Part shown: in pieces, positions 21,934 through 32,082 of the stretch | Layout: every line of letters begins with the position of its first letter | Position numbering within the stretch: position 1 is the first letter of the stretch | From: Myxococcota bacterium | GTDB lineage: Bacteria; Myxococcota_A; UBA796 | NCBI GenBank assembly: GCA_029251165.1 | Contig: JAQXDW010000031.1 | Coordinates: 16,984 to 80,983 of the forward strand | Direction: 5' to 3' | Length of the DNA: 64,000 nucleotides | The notes under the pieces: generated by a model | Seen by the model: only the letters and a program-made list of their open reading frames with translations | Database searches by the model: none | Told to the model about the DNA's origin: nothing | Program-made: the position numbers and the translations under genes

Positions 21934-23718
21934 ATGCGCGCACTTCCCCTCCTCGCCCTCCTCGCCTGCGGAAGCGACAAGGCTGAGCCCAGCCTGACAG
22001 ACACCCCTCCCCTCTACGATGGACCGTTCATCTACGACACCGTCGGAGCGGACGACCGCCTGCTCATTGACACCCTCTGGATCGTCACCGAGCAGGCAGA
22101 GGCAGAGATCGCGGCGGATGAAGGACAGACGCCCGAGGAGTTCCTGGAGTGGCGCATCGATGACATGAACGACACCCTGGAGCGAAGCCTGGTCGAGAGC
22201 TCAAAGGTCCGCAGCCTGGGTGTCCATCGGCTGATCGAGGAAGACTATGAGCGAGCCGGTCAGGGCGTCGGAGACACATCCGTCACCATCTCCTATGCGC
22301 TGACCTGGCTGAGCACCTACCGGGAGACCTACGGGGCGGACAAGGTGATGATCGTCGCGGGCACCGAGGAGGGCGCCTCCGGTGCTGCGCTCGGCGGCGG
22401 AGATGTCTCCGCGCACTGGGTGACCTTTCTCCCTGTCGAGCACGAGTTCGGCCACCAGATGGGCGCCAGCCACTGCAACAAGGGCAGCTCCGGCGCGCTC
22501 AATTACGGCTACCCCTCCGGCGGCTACACCGACGACGGAGAGGCCATCAGCTTCAGCGGGATCAGCGGCGGCACTCGGATGTGCGGCAACTCGATGGCCT
22601 TCTACAGCAACCCAGACGTCCGGCTCACCCTCGAGGAGATCGACGACCTCATCGCCGCCGAGCTCCTGCCTGACGGTGACTGGGCAGCGCTGGTGGGGGA
22701 CGATGACCGGGTGGCCATGGGGCACGCGGAGTACGCCAACATGGCTGAGCACTGGCGGAGCGTGGCGTCCGATGCCGCTGAGGCCCTGCCGGTGACCCGC
22801 TACGACGGAGATGCTGGCGCGCCCTATGAGGTCGATGACTGCGTCGCGATCTACGCCGATGAGGGCTACGGCGCGCTCCTCGAAGAGGTCTGCTCCGGTG
22901 AGAAGCTCGACGGGCTGACAGACATCTCCTCCATTCAGATCGGCCAAGGGGTCCACGCCAACCTCTACAGCGCCGACAGCTACGGGGCGGGCTCGACATG
23001 CGGCGGACAGCTCATGCGGCTGGCTTACTCCTCTCCCAGCCTCGCGGCCCTCAGCGAGCACCACGAGGTGAATTCACTGGATGACGCAGTCCAGTCCCTC
23101 ATCGTCTACTCACCCGACGATCGCGATGCCCACCGCTACAGCGAGAGCCCCTACAGCTTCTACGGTGCTGGCACCGCTCCTTCCTGCGGCGGCGATGCTG
23201 GCGAGACGCTCATCCTGATGCCAGACAACCGGGACTGGAGCGCGACCGGCGCACAGTACAACACCCCTGTCTCGGTGCCGTTCGCCGTTGACTTCACCGT
23301 CACCAGCAGCCACTCCGGCGACGACAACCCCCCGGCAGATGCGATGACGTTCTTCTTCGCAAAGGCCGCCGACAGCTACGAGACGACCCCGCCGACCCGC
23401 GAGCAGCAGGGCGTCGCGGTCGACGGCACGGGCTATGCCGTGGAGCTGAACGTCTGGACCAACAGCGTCGCCCTGCGCGACAGCGACTGGTCGCTCATCG
23501 GCGACACCCTCTCCTTTGACACGTTCACAGACGGACAGCCCGTGGCGGTTCGGGTGGCCGTCACCGCCGACGAGGTCGTCGTGACCTGGGATGGTGCGGA
23601 GCTGCTGCGGGAGGCCGTCAGCATCGACACGACGCATGAGCATGTCGGATTCTCAGCAACAACCGGGGCATACACGATCGAGTACCAGCTGGAGGACATC
23701 GTGTACTCCGCGCTGTGA
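21934..23718 (+). CDS. Metzincin-type zinc metalloprotease lipoprotein with lectin-like C-terminal domain
   Basis: A 594-residue lipoprotein (lipobox LLAC, Cys12). Residues about 45-260 resemble reprolysin-like metzincins: HEFGHQMGASH at 170-180 matches HExxHxxGxxH with Glu171 as catalytic base, and MAFYSNP (Met221) fits the Met-turn. A Cys-containing middle region follows. The last ~170 residues (DAMTFFFAKA, GYAVELNVWTN, VRVAVTADEVVVTWDG, HVGFSATTGAY) have the strand pattern of L-type (legume-like) lectins. A secreted or surface protease that targets glycosylated substrates is a reasonable inference. SD GGAG is six bases before ATG. No pro-domain or cysteine switch is evident. Confidence 0.82.
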   Translation: MRALPLLALLACGSDKAEPSLTDTPPLYDGPFIYDTVGADDRLLIDTLWIVTEQAEAEIAADEGQTPEEFLEWRIDDMNDTLERSLVESSKVRSLGVHRLIEEDYERAGQGVGDTSVTISYALTWLSTYRETYGADKVMIVAGTEEGASGAALGGGDVSAHWVTFLPVEHEFGHQMGASHCNKGSSGALNYGYPSGGYTDDGEAISFSGISGGTRMCGNSMAFYSNPDVRLTLEEIDDLIAAELLPDGDWAALVGDDDRVAMGHAEYANMAEHWRSVASDAAEALPVTRYDGDAGAPYEVDDCVAIYADEGYGALLEEVCSGEKLDGLTDISSIQIGQGVHANLYSADSYGAGSTCGGQLMRLAYSSPSLAALSEHHEVNSLDDAVQSLIVYSPDDRDAHRYSESPYSFYGAGTAPSCGGDAGETLILMPDNRDWSATGAQYNTPVSVPFAVDFTVTSSHSGDDNPPADAMTFFFAKAADSYETTPPTREQQGVAVDGTGYAVELNVWTNSVALRDSDWSLIGDTLSFDTFTDGQPVAVRVAVTADEVVVTWDGAELLREAVSIDTTHEHVGFSATTGAYTIEYQLEDIVYSAL

Positions 23719-23907
23719 GCGCAGCCCTGTCCAGCAGTCCCCTGCCGCCGCGTCGCTCCTCAGCCCCCAGCCGAGCCGACGATGCTCACCGCATGCGCAC
23801 ACCGTCCATGGTCGCTCGTGAAGAGCACCTGCGCTCGTCACAACCTCGCCACACAATCATAGCGTTCTTAAAACCTTACTTATAAACACTTAACGCCACA
23901 CGGTATC

Positions 23908-23937
23908 GCATCTCTACCGACCAACGGATAGAGGTGC
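23908..23937 (+). promoter_or_regulatory. Leader hairpin just upstream of the carB ribosome-binding site
   Basis: Left arm GCATCTCTACCG (23908-23919), loop ACCAA, right arm 23925-23937. They pair over 12 positions with one G-U and one bulged A (23928). The stem ends three bases before the carB SD (GGAGGAG at 23941-23947). The A/T-rich patch at about 23860-23895 just upstream probably holds the promoter, so the hairpin would be near the mRNA 5' end. A role in translation or mRNA stability is inferred. Confidence 0.5.
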
Positions 23938-23952
23938 GCCGGAGGAGATGGC

Positions 23953-26900
23953 ATGCCCCAGAGAACCGACCTCAAGACGATCATGGTGCTGGGCTCGGGC
24001 CCGATCGTGATCGGTCAGGCCTGTGAATTTGACTACTCCGGCACCCAGGCCTGCAAGGCCCTGCGGAGCCTCGGCTACCGGGTGGTGCTGCTCAACTCCA
24101 ACCCCGCCACGATCATGACCGATCCGGATCTGGCGGACGCGACCTATATCGAGCCGCTGACTCCAGAGTTCGCGGAGCAGGTCATCGAGCGCGAGAAGCC
24201 GGATGCTCTGCTGCCGACGGTCGGCGGGCAGACCGCCCTGAACCTCGCGATGGCGCTCGCCCGACAGGGCATCCTGGAGAAGCACAGCGTCGAGCTCATC
24301 GGTGCTCGGGTCGACGCCATCGACATCGCTGAGGATCGTCAGCTGTTCCGTGAGCACATGCTCAAGCACGGCCTTCCCTGCGCGCCCTCCGGCATCGCGA
24401 CCTCGCTGTCCGAGGCAGAGGCCATGCTCGACCGCATCGGACTGCCCGCGATCATCCGTCCCAGCTTTACCCTCGGCGGGCACGGCGGCGGCGTGGCCTA
24501 CAACATCGAGGAGTTCCGAAGGATCATCGCCCTCGGCCTCGATCTCTCTCCGATCCGACAGGTGCTCGTCGAGCGCAGCGCACTGGGCTGGAAAGAGTTC
24601 GAGATGGAGGTGATGCGCGACGTCGAAGACAACGTCATCATCATCTGCTCGATCGAGAATTTCGATCCAATGGGTGTGCACACCGGCGACTCCATCACGG
24701 TCGCGCCAGCCCAGACCCTGACCGACCGTGAGTACCAGACCCTGCGGGACATGTCCCTCAAGATCATCCGCGCGGTGGGCGTGGAGACCGGCGGCAGCAA
24801 CATCCAGTTCTCGGTCAACCCGGACAACGGTGACATCATCGTCATCGAGATGAACCCTCGGGTCAGCCGCTCCAGCGCGCTCGCCAGCAAGGCCACCGGC
24901 TTCCCGATCGCCAAGATCGCCGCCCAGCTCGCCGTCGGTCTCACCCTCCACGAGATCGACAACGACATCACCCGGGTCACCCCAGCCTGCTTCGAGCCGG
25001 CGCTGGACTACGTGGTCGTCAAGATCCCGCGCTGGAACTTCGAGAAGTTTCCCGGGGCCGACCGAACCCTCGACACCCAGATGAAGTCGGTCGGTGAGGT
25101 CATGGCACTCGGCAGCAGCTTCAAGGAGTCAATGCTCAAGGCGATCTCTTCGCTGGAGGGTGGCTACGCAGAGGCCAAGCACTGGAGCGCCCAGGAGCTT
25201 CGCGAGAAGCTCGCCATCCCTACGCCCGACCGCCTCCCGGCGATCTTTGAGGCCCTGCGCCGCAACCAAGACGCCTCCGACATTGCCCGCATCACCAAGA
25301 TCGACCGCTGGTTCCTCCACCAGCTCGCCGAGATCGTTGCCGCAGAGCGCCAGCTCGATGGTCGCTTCCTCTCCGCGATCTCCACCGAGGAGCTCCTCCG
25401 CGCCAAGCGCATGGGCATGCCCGACTCTCACCTCGCCCGGCTGCTTGCGACCGAAGAAGACAAGATCAAGGCGCGCCGCATCGCAGATGGTCTCCTGCCG
25501 GTCTACAAGCGGGTCGACACCTGCGCGGCTGAGTTCGAGAGCCACACGCCCTACCTGTACTCGACCTGGGGAGATGAGGACGAGGCCGGCGACTCCACCA
25601 GCGACCGGGTGATCATCCTCGGCGGCGGCCCCAACCGGATCGGCCAGGGGATCGAGTTCGACTACTGCTGCTGCCACGCTGCCGCTGCTGTGGCAGAGGC
25701 GGGCCTGACCAGCGTCATGATCAACTGCAACCCCGAGACCGTCTCGACCGACTACGACACCTCCGACAAGCTCTACTTCGAGCCCGTCACCGCAGAGCAC
25801 GTCTCTGCGATCATCGACAAGGAGAAGCCCCTGGGCGTCATCCTTCAGTTCGGCGGACAGACCCCCCTCAAGCTCTCCCACCAGATCGGCCCGGTGCTCG
25901 GCACCAGCGCAGATGCCATCGATCTGTGCGAGGACCGCGAGCGGTTCAACAAGCTGCTGCTTCGCCTCAACGTGCGGCAGCCTGAGGGCGCGATGGTCAA
26001 CACCCGGGAGGAGGCGTACGCCGCCGCCGCTCGCATTGGCTTCCCGCTGCTTGTCCGTCCGTCCTATGTGCTCGGCGGTCGGGCGATGGCGATCTGCTAC
26101 GACGAGTCAGAGTTCGGCTCTGGACTCGGCGAAGCCCTCGAGGTGTCTGATGGCCACCCGGTGCTGCTCGACCGGTTCCTGGTCGGGGCTGTCGAGTATG
26201 ACGTCGACGCCCTCTCCGATGGCGAGAGCGTCCACATCGCAGGCATCATGGAGCACATCGAAGAGGCTGGGGTTCACTCCGGCGACTCCGCCTGCGTCAT
26301 CCCTCCGGTCGCGCTCTCGGCAGCCAACCGCAAGGAGATGATCCAGACCACCACACGGGTCAGCCAGGCGCTCGGCGTGGTCGGACTGGTCAACGTGCAG
26401 TTCGCCGTTCAGGGCGGCGTGGTCTACGTCATCGAGGTCAACCCCCGCGCCAGCCGCACGGTGCCCTACGTCGCCAAGGCCACCGGGCTGCCCATCGCAC
26501 GGCTCGCCACCCGGCTGATGCTCGGACAGAAGCTCGCCGAGCTCGGCGACCTCACCCCGCGCGGCACTGGGATGCACTTCATCAAGGCTCCGGTGTTTCC
26601 CTGGCGACGGTTCACGGTCAACGACGTGGTGCTCGGACCAGAGATGCACTCCACCGGAGAGGTGATGGGGGTCGGCCGCAGCTTCGGCGAGGCCTACGCA
26701 AAGGCCCTCATCGCCGCGGGCATGGTCCTTCCGGAATCTGGTGGCGTGTTCCTCTCCCTGCGCGATGCCGACAAGCATGCGCTCGCGGACATCGCTGGAC
26801 CGCTCTACAGCATGGGCTTCACCCTCCTGGCGACCGGGGGCACCTACACCGCGCTCCAGTCACTCGGGGTCCCCGCAGAGATGGTCTACAAGGTCAAGGA

Positions 26901-27129
26901 AGGTCGCCCCGACATCGTCGACCACATCAAGAACGGTCGAGTCCAGCTGATGATCAACACCCCGCTGGGCCGCAAGGGTGTCCACGATGAGGCCGCGATG
27001 CGGCTGGCTGGCCTCCGCTTTGGCGTGCCCTGCATCACCACGGTCCGGGCCGCAGAGGCTGCGATCTCCGCGATTCGTGCGCTGCGGGCGCGGGAGCTGC
27101 GCGCGATCAAGCTGCAGGAGCTGGTCTAA
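23953..27129 (+). CDS. carB: Carbamoyl-phosphate synthase large subunit
   Basis: A 1058-residue synthetase subunit that makes carbamoyl phosphate from bicarbonate, ammonia and two ATP. Two tandem ATP-grasp halves are evident: the first from [21 protein letters not shown], the second from [23 protein letters not shown]-terminal MGS-like allosteric domain follows (about residues 925-1058, [15 protein letters not shown]). Length is standard. ATG 23953 has SD GGAGGAG five bases upstream. carA is about 10.6 kb away on the same strand, so subunit balance must be set across two transcripts. The kinase gene begins 26 bases after carB. Confidence 0.97.
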   Translation: MPQRTDLKTIMVLGSGPIVIGQACEFDYSGTQACKALRSLGYRVVLLNSNPATIMTDPDLADATYIEPLTPEFAEQVIEREKPDALLPTVGGQTALNLAMALARQGILEKHSVELIGARVDAIDIAEDRQLFREHMLKHGLPCAPSGIATSLSEAEAMLDRIGLPAIIRPSFTLGGHGGGVAYNIEEFRRIIALGLDLSPIRQVLVERSALGWKEFEMEVMRDVEDNVIIICSIENFDPMGVHTGDSITVAPAQTLTDREYQTLRDMSLKIIRAVGVETGGSNIQFSVNPDNGDIIVIEMNPRVSRSSALASKATGFPIAKIAAQLAVGLTLHEIDNDITRVTPACFEPALDYVVVKIPRWNFEKFPGADRTLDTQMKSVGEVMALGSSFKESMLKAISSLEGGYAEAKHWSAQELREKLAIPTPDRLPAIFEALRRNQDASDIARITKIDRWFLHQLAEIVAAERQLDGRFLSAISTEELLRAKRMGMPDSHLARLLATEEDKIKARRIADGLLPVYKRVDTCAAEFESHTPYLYSTWGDEDEAGDSTSDRVIILGGGPNRIGQGIEFDYCCCHAAAAVAEAGLTSVMINCNPETVSTDYDTSDKLYFEPVTAEHVSAIIDKEKPLGVILQFGGQTPLKLSHQIGPVLGTSADAIDLCEDRERFNKLLLRLNVRQPEGAMVNTREEAYAAAARIGFPLLVRPSYVLGGRAMAICYDESEFGSGLGEALEVSDGHPVLLDRFLVGAVEYDVDALSDGESVHIAGIMEHIEEAGVHSGDSACVIPPVALSAANRKEMIQTTTRVSQALGVVGLVNVQFAVQGGVVYVIEVNPRASRTVPYVAKATGLPIARLATRLMLGQKLAELGDLTPRGTGMHFIKAPVFPWRRFTVNDVVLGPEMHSTGEVMGVGRSFGEAYAKALIAAGMVLPESGGVFLSLRDADKHALADIAGPLYSMGFTLLATGGTYTALQSLGVPAEMVYKVKEGRPDIVDHIKNGRVQLMINTPLGRKGVHDEAAMRLAGLRFGVPCITTVRAAEAAISAIRALRARELRAIKLQELV

Positions 27130-27155
27130 GCTCACGCGGAGTGCAGGAGCAGGCG

Positions 27156-28916
27156 ATGGGGTTTGAGCCAGGGACGATCCTGGGCAACTACCAGGTAGAG
27201 ACCACCCTCGGCGAGGGCGGCATGGCGAGTGTCTACCGGGTGCGCCATCAGATCCTCGGCAGCCTCCATGCCGTCAAGGTCCTGCACCCTCACCTCGCCA
27301 GCCGAGAAGATGTCCGACTGCGGTTCCTCGAAGAAGGAAAGATCCAGGCTCAGTATCGCCACCCGAATATCCTCCAGGTCTCCGATCTCATCAACGAGCA
27401 GGGCTGCGCGGGTCTGGTGATGGAGCTGCTGGAAGGAGAGGATCTCTCCGACTACCTCACCCGCGAGGGTGTCGTACCGGTGACCGCAGCAATTGATTGG
27501 TGCCTCCAGGCCCTCGATGCACTCGCGCTGGTTCATGCCGACGCTGTGGTTCACCGCGACCTCAAGCCGTCCAACCTGTACCTCGTCCGAGATGTCCGGG
27601 GCCGCATCCAGATCAAGCTCATGGACTTCGGCATCGCCAAGGTCCGAGATCGCCAGCTCACCAACCACGACGGCGGCATGATGGGCACCCTCTGCTACAT
27701 GAGCCCTGAGCAGCTGGAGCAGCCTGCTGCGGTCGATCAGCAGACTGACGTGTTCGCGATGGGGGCCATCCTCTACGAGATGGTCTGTGGCCGCTCACCA
27801 TTTGATGGCGAGAGCGACTTCCAGATCATGCGCCGCATCTCAGAGGGGCAGTACACCGCGCCCGGCTCAGACATCCCACCAACCGTCGCCGCCGCGGTCG
27901 TCACTGCGCTGAAGGTCAATCCCAGCGAGCGGTTCGCCAGCGCCACAGACTTCGCCGATGCCCTCCACGAGGCATCGCGTACCGAGCGGTATCGCCGCGC
28001 CCTGCGCCTGCTGGCTGCGGTGGAGTCCGCAGGGCTTCCCCACCGGTGGTGGATCCCAGACAGTCCCGATGACGGCTGGCTGCGCGGGATGGAGGGGCGC
28101 TTGCAAGACTGGCTCCAGAAGCATGCCCCGCCCCCGCCGAGTCGCCCTGAGGGCGGCCAGCGCATCGCGCTTCCCGGCGGCGTTCCTCTGGAGCTGATCA
28201 GCCTGCCCGCAGGCAGCTTCGTCCGGGGCAGCGCGCCCGGTGAGCCTGACCGCCACGCCGATGAGGGCCCCCCGCACACCGTACACCTCTCGGCATTTCG
28301 GATGATGTCGACCCCGGTCACCCAGGGTCAGTGGCTCGCCCTGTCCGACACCAACCCCAGCGGGTTCACCGACGACACAAGCCGCCCGGTCGAGCAGGTC
28401 AGCTGGATGACTGCGATCCGGTTCTGCAACCGGCTGTCCGCAGCCTTCGAGCTGGAAGCGGCCTACCAGATCGACGGAGAGGATGTGCGCTGGGACAGGA
28501 CAAAGCACGGCTTTCGCCTCCCGACAGAGGCCGAGTGGGAGTATGCCGCGCGCGCCGGCCAGACCACGCCCTACGGCTGCGCCGAGGAAGCCCTGCTGAG
28601 GTCGTGCTGGTTTGCCGACAATGCCGAGGAGAAGACCTCGCCGGTCGCACAGAAGGCGGCGAACCCGTGGGGCCTGTACGACCTGACCGGAAACGTCTAC
28701 GAGTGGTGCTGGGATCGCCTCGGCCCCTACCCCGATGGTGAGATCACCGCGCCGACCGGTCCAGAGCTTGGAGAGTATCGGGTGCTGCGCGGGGGTAGCT
28801 TCCGCAGCACCGCCAGCGATCTGCGCGTCGCGTTTCGAAACGGACGCCAGCCAGCGTTCTCGCACTGCAGCGTTGGCTTTCGCTGCGTGATCGGTGCCCT
28901 GAACGCAGACGACTGA
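27156..28916 (+). CDS. Ser/Thr protein kinase fused to an FGE/SUMF1-like domain
   Basis: A 586-residue fusion. Residues 12-275 form a PknB-type kinase: Gly loop LGEGGMASV (18-26), Lys41, HRDLKPSN (133-140), DFG (157-159), and GTLCYMSPEQ in the activation segment. Residues about 340-586 are an FGE-sulfatase-like domain (PAGSFVRGS, PVTQGQWLALSD, LPTEAEWEYAARAG, NVYEWCWDR, VLRGGSFR, VGFRC). The two copper-binding Cys of true formylglycine-generating enzymes, expected just after RGGS, are absent (GGSFRSTASDLR), so it is probably a ligand- or substrate-binding FGE fold rather than an FGE. No membrane segment is seen. ATG 27156 follows AGGAG. It is probably co-transcribed with carB. Confidence 0.9.
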   Translation: MGFEPGTILGNYQVETTLGEGGMASVYRVRHQILGSLHAVKVLHPHLASREDVRLRFLEEGKIQAQYRHPNILQVSDLINEQGCAGLVMELLEGEDLSDYLTREGVVPVTAAIDWCLQALDALALVHADAVVHRDLKPSNLYLVRDVRGRIQIKLMDFGIAKVRDRQLTNHDGGMMGTLCYMSPEQLEQPAAVDQQTDVFAMGAILYEMVCGRSPFDGESDFQIMRRISEGQYTAPGSDIPPTVAAAVVTALKVNPSERFASATDFADALHEASRTERYRRALRLLAAVESAGLPHRWWIPDSPDDGWLRGMEGRLQDWLQKHAPPPPSRPEGGQRIALPGGVPLELISLPAGSFVRGSAPGEPDRHADEGPPHTVHLSAFRMMSTPVTQGQWLALSDTNPSGFTDDTSRPVEQVSWMTAIRFCNRLSAAFELEAAYQIDGEDVRWDRTKHGFRLPTEAEWEYAARAGQTTPYGCAEEALLRSCWFADNAEEKTSPVAQKAANPWGLYDLTGNVYEWCWDRLGPYPDGEITAPTGPELGEYRVLRGGSFRSTASDLRVAFRNGRQPAFSHCSVGFRCVIGALNADD

Positions 28917-29009
28917 GCACCCATCGAGAACCAGCGACGGCTCCGACACACCAAGCCAAGCAGCAGGTCTCGCGCCTTCTTGGCCCTCGCGACCTCCGCC
29001 TTCCAGGAC

Positions 29010-30065
29010 TCACAGCACGCTGTCGTCAGTGAGCCGTGTGCTGCTGGTTGTCCGAGTTGCGGTGTAGCTGGCCGGGACGCCATCGGCGTCGACATCAATG
29101 ACTCCGGTGACCCGAAAGTCCCTCGGTGTAGTGGAGAGGAGATCGACCTTGTAGCTGCCGCGAACACGGCCATCCGGTGACCAGCCGAGCTCATCAAAGC
29201 CCGTCCCGCTCTCCCAAGACCTCCTGCCCTTATGACCAGCGGTCCCACCGGGCACAAACGACGGCTGCTCAACGAAGGCCCCAAAGGCAGCATCATAGGC
29301 AAGCTCTGCCGTCTGAATTCCATCAACATTGGCGGAAGCTTCGGAGCGCTGTGCCTTGAGGGTCATCAGCCTGTATCTGGGGATCAGGATCCCAACGAAA
29401 AGGAAGCTGAACAGGAACACGCCGGTCAGCAAGACGCCGGCCACGCGCGTTATCGTCACTGCCGGCAGCGACGGCGGCTTGCGGCTCCACACCAGCTCAC
29501 GGACCGTGTGGAGACCGTGCAGCGGACAGCCTCCGACAGAGATCGACTCCAGCAGGTCGTCATCCTCGACCAGTCGGGTGCACCCCGCAGGCCCGATCGA
29601 CAGCTCCAGCAAGACGACCGTCGCAGGTCGCAGGTGCGGCCTGCCCGTAAAGACTCCAGTGAGGACAACCTCGGCTTCCAGGGACCGGCTCAGGGAGGCG
29701 ACGAGGTTCGACAGCCCGGTCACGGTGAGGCGCTCCAGATCGGGATCATGAAGCTCCAGCAGGATCACCCCGTGTGTGTCGTGCTCCTCCGACCAGACCG
29801 CACTGAGCGCCTCCAGCGCAGAAGCCTGGTGAGGCAGGGCTGCGATGAGGCTTGGGAGCGGCTCGGAAAGTCCCTGCGTCATGATCAGTCGCCACATGAA
29901 CCATGCCGGAGAGCGCTTCACCCTCGGAAGTTCCTCGACCGAGAGCATTCGCTGAAGGTGTGCCGGAGTGACCTGCTCAAGAAGGAGGCGATGGAGGCGC
30001 TCGCGGGGACTGGGATGCCCAGACTTCCAGCGCTCCAGGGTGCCATCGGTGGCGACGTCGTGCAT
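29010..30065 (-). CDS. Membrane protein with type IV pilin-like C-terminal domain
   Basis: A 351-residue protein with an unrecognised N-terminal cytoplasmic domain (residues 1-205, Leu/Glu-rich), one membrane helix (about 210-232, GVLLTGVFLFSFLFVGILIP) and a C-terminal part resembling deltaproteobacterial type IV pilins directly after the helix. There, IPRYRLMTLKAQRSEA and NVDGIQTAELAYDAAFGAFV match the pilin alpha1 helix and its TAExAY motif. A prepilin peptidase site (G-FTLIE) is not seen, so it is unlikely to be a processed pilin; perhaps it is a pseudopilin-derived envelope sensor. No SD precedes the ATG; see the TATGAT string at 30072-30077. Confidence 0.6.
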   Translation of the reverse strand: MHDVATDGTLERWKSGHPSPRERLHRLLLEQVTPAHLQRMLSVEELPRVKRSPAWFMWRLIMTQGLSEPLPSLIAALPHQASALEALSAVWSEEHDTHGVILLELHDPDLERLTVTGLSNLVASLSRSLEAEVVLTGVFTGRPHLRPATVVLLELSIGPAGCTRLVEDDDLLESISVGGCPLHGLHTVRELVWSRKPPSLPAVTITRVAGVLLTGVFLFSFLFVGILIPRYRLMTLKAQRSEASANVDGIQTAELAYDAAFGAFVEQPSFVPGGTAGHKGRRSWESGTGFDELGWSPDGRVRGSYKVDLLSTTPRDFRVTGVIDVDADGVPASYTATRTTSSTRLTDDSVL

Positions 30066-30071
30066 GGAGGT

Positions 30072-30077
30072 ATCATA
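30072..30077 (-). promoter_or_regulatory. Possible -10 element for a leaderless transcript
   Basis: On the minus strand TATGAT lies six bases before the ATG of the pilin-like gene, where no SD is present. Transcription would then begin at or next to the start codon. I see no good -35 match, so the call is weak. Confidence 0.25.
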
Positions 30078-30239
30078 GATTCGATGGTCTTCGAATCACA
30101 GCCTTGCTCCAGAGGAGCCATCCTCAAGTCAGCAACATGATTCTCGAATATGGAGCAGAACCCGCTCACCCAACGCCGATGGTGCTCCGCGCCGAGGCCG
30201 CGCACAGAAGAGAAGCCCCGGCATCCCGCCCAGCGGTCG

Positions 30240-31520
30240 CTACAGTCCCAGGACGCGAGAGATGAACGGATTGACCAGCCGACCGTCGGGATCCAGCTCG
30301 GTCCGCAGCGCACAAAAGCTCGACCAGTCGGGGTAAGCCGCAGCAAGCTGCGCGGGTGCTCGCTCGAACAGCTTGCCCCAGTGGGGTCGACCGCCAAGCT
30401 CGGCCATCAGCGCCTCAAACGCGGCAAAGTATCGCCCGGCATCCTTTGGGGCGGCAGTGTAGGCGCCGACATAGCAGGAGTCTCGCCCGTTTGCCGGAGA
30501 CAACGGGAGGTCATCAGCGGCCACAAACCGTAGCTCCTGGACAAAATTGACCCCCAGTTTGTTCGCCGCGATCAGCGCACGGAGCCGCAGCAGGGCCTCT
30601 CCGGCTCGCTCCACGGGGATGGCATACTCAGACTCCAGGTGACGCGGCGGCATCGGGATGTGCAGGATCCGGTGGCTGTGGTCCGTGCGGACGTCGGGGC
30701 GAAAATAGATCGCGGCCACCATCGACGAGAGGGTCGATATCAGCCACGGGAAGCGACCGCCGAGGCGGAGCACCAGCGTGAAGATCAGCGGATTGATCAC
30801 CACGGCGTCCAGCCACTCCTTGACCGGTCGGGGAGCTGCAGGAGCATCGGTCCGGCTCGCGGTGAACACCAGCACCCGATCGGTCCCCGGCAGCCACCAC
30901 AGCTTGACGTACTCCCCCGCCGCGACAAGCTCGGGGATGCATGCGGCGGCCGCATCGACCGAGAGCGGGACCATGCGCTCGGTGAGCCGGAAGGCGGGCA
31001 CACACTGGAGGGTCACCGCAGTGATGATGCCCAGGCAGCCGAGGCCCACCCGAGCAGCATCAAACAGCGCGGGGTGAGCCTGCGCGGAGAGCGCGAGGAT
31101 GCGGCCATCCATCGTCAGCAGGCGAAGCCCGATGACCTGCGTGGAGAGAACACCGTGCCCGCGTCCGCTGCCGTGGGTCGCCGTCGAGATCGCTCCGGCA
31201 ATGGACTGCTCACCGATCGAGCCGAGGTTGGAGAGGGCGAGTCCACGCGCATGAAGCGCCGCGCTGAGGGCATGGATCCGAACCCCAGCCTCGACCGTGA
31301 CCCGCTCTCCATCCACCGACAGGATGCGGTGCATGCCGTCGAGGGTGATGCGAACAGCATCGGTCGCCGCGATGTCGCTCCAGGAGTGATCACCGCCGAC
31401 CAGCCGGATCCGAGACGGCGCGCTGTCCGCGACCATGGCGACCAGCTCATCCTCAGAGGACGGTGCCAGGATACGGGTCGGCTGGCTGGCGATGTTCCGC
31501 GCCCAATTGAGCGAGGCCAC
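30240..31520 (-). CDS. FAD-linked sugar-lactone oxidase (VAO/ALO family)
   Basis: A 426-residue FAD oxidoreductase resembling L-gulonolactone / D-arabinono-lactone oxidases. The FAD-binding PCMH domain covers residues about 10-185 (LVGGDHSWSDIA, SIGEQSIAGAISTATHGSG, GLGCLGIITAVTLQC). The C-terminal ALO domain ends with the family hallmark RPHWGKLFE and a following SSFCALRTELDPDGRLVNPF. Substrate is probably a sugar or polyol lactone; this cannot be narrowed from sequence. The GTG start at 31520 abuts the stop of the upstream lipoprotein gene, so the two are co-translated. No signal peptide. Confidence 0.85.
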   Translation of the reverse strand: MASLNWARNIASQPTRILAPSSEDELVAMVADSAPSRIRLVGGDHSWSDIAATDAVRITLDGMHRILSVDGERVTVEAGVRIHALSAALHARGLALSNLGSIGEQSIAGAISTATHGSGRGHGVLSTQVIGLRLLTMDGRILALSAQAHPALFDAARVGLGCLGIITAVTLQCVPAFRLTERMVPLSVDAAAACIPELVAAGEYVKLWWLPGTDRVLVFTASRTDAPAAPRPVKEWLDAVVINPLIFTLVLRLGGRFPWLISTLSSMVAAIYFRPDVRTDHSHRILHIPMPPRHLESEYAIPVERAGEALLRLRALIAANKLGVNFVQELRFVAADDLPLSPANGRDSCYVGAYTAAPKDAGRYFAAFEALMAELGGRPHWGKLFERAPAQLAAAYPDWSSFCALRTELDPDGRLVNPFISRVLGL

Positions 31521-31913
31521 CTACCGGCTCATGGCCAGCTCGCCGGTGACCCCGTAGAGCGAGCAGGTTCCCTTGACCCGGTTCTCGACCAGCTCACCCT
31601 CGATCTCCAGTCGGGTGGAGTGCGCCTCGCTGCTGCCCTCAAGCTCAAGCTCGAACGACTTCTCGTCTCGAAGACCACGGACCTTGCCCTCGAAGTCTGT
31701 GTTGTCGTAGGTGAACACGCCATCCCCGAGGAGGATGCCGCCGTCTTCTTCGACAATGTCGAGCTCAAACCACACCTCGATGGGCTCGTCGTAGGCACCC
31801 TGAGCAGCCCGACTGCAGGAACCAAACCACTGACCGGTGGCGGATGGGCTGAGACTGTCGCAGCCGACGAGGCCTGCAGCGAGGCTGAGGCAGAGGAGTC
31901 GAGGGGGGATCAT
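31521..31913 (-). CDS. Small lipoprotein, unknown function
   Basis: A lipoprotein of about 130 residues. From ATG 31913 the signal peptide MIPPRLLCLSLAAGLVGC ends in a lipobox. Asp follows the lipidated Cys, which in enterobacteria retains lipoproteins in the inner membrane. The mature part is beta-rich and acidic with two more Cys (GSC, GTCSLYG), perhaps a disulfide-closed beta-barrel. I do not recognise the family. SD is poor; the in-frame GTG at 31940 is an alternative. It ends exactly where the lactone oxidase gene begins. Confidence 0.65.
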   Translation of the reverse strand: MIPPRLLCLSLAAGLVGCDSLSPSATGQWFGSCSRAAQGAYDEPIEVWFELDIVEEDGGILLGDGVFTYDNTDFEGKVRGLRDEKSFELELEGSSEAHSTRLEIEGELVENRVKGTCSLYGVTGELAMSR

Positions 31914-32082
31914 TTGAGGATTGATTGTCGCTCCAGCCACCGACGATCGTCAACCACTGGGACAGCGACTTCACAAAAAGACTGACGCACCGGGCAGATG
32001 CAGGTGTCCCGCGCTCAGACGAGGTGCGACCAGCCCCCTGCGCGGATACTCCCCCCTTCCACGACACCCTCGGAGTGAAAAG

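Noticed and set aside
30639..31985. 448-codon plus-strand open frame opposite the lactone oxidase
   Set aside because: Shadow frame; the minus-strand gene has FAD-domain motifs and the HWGKLFE hallmark.
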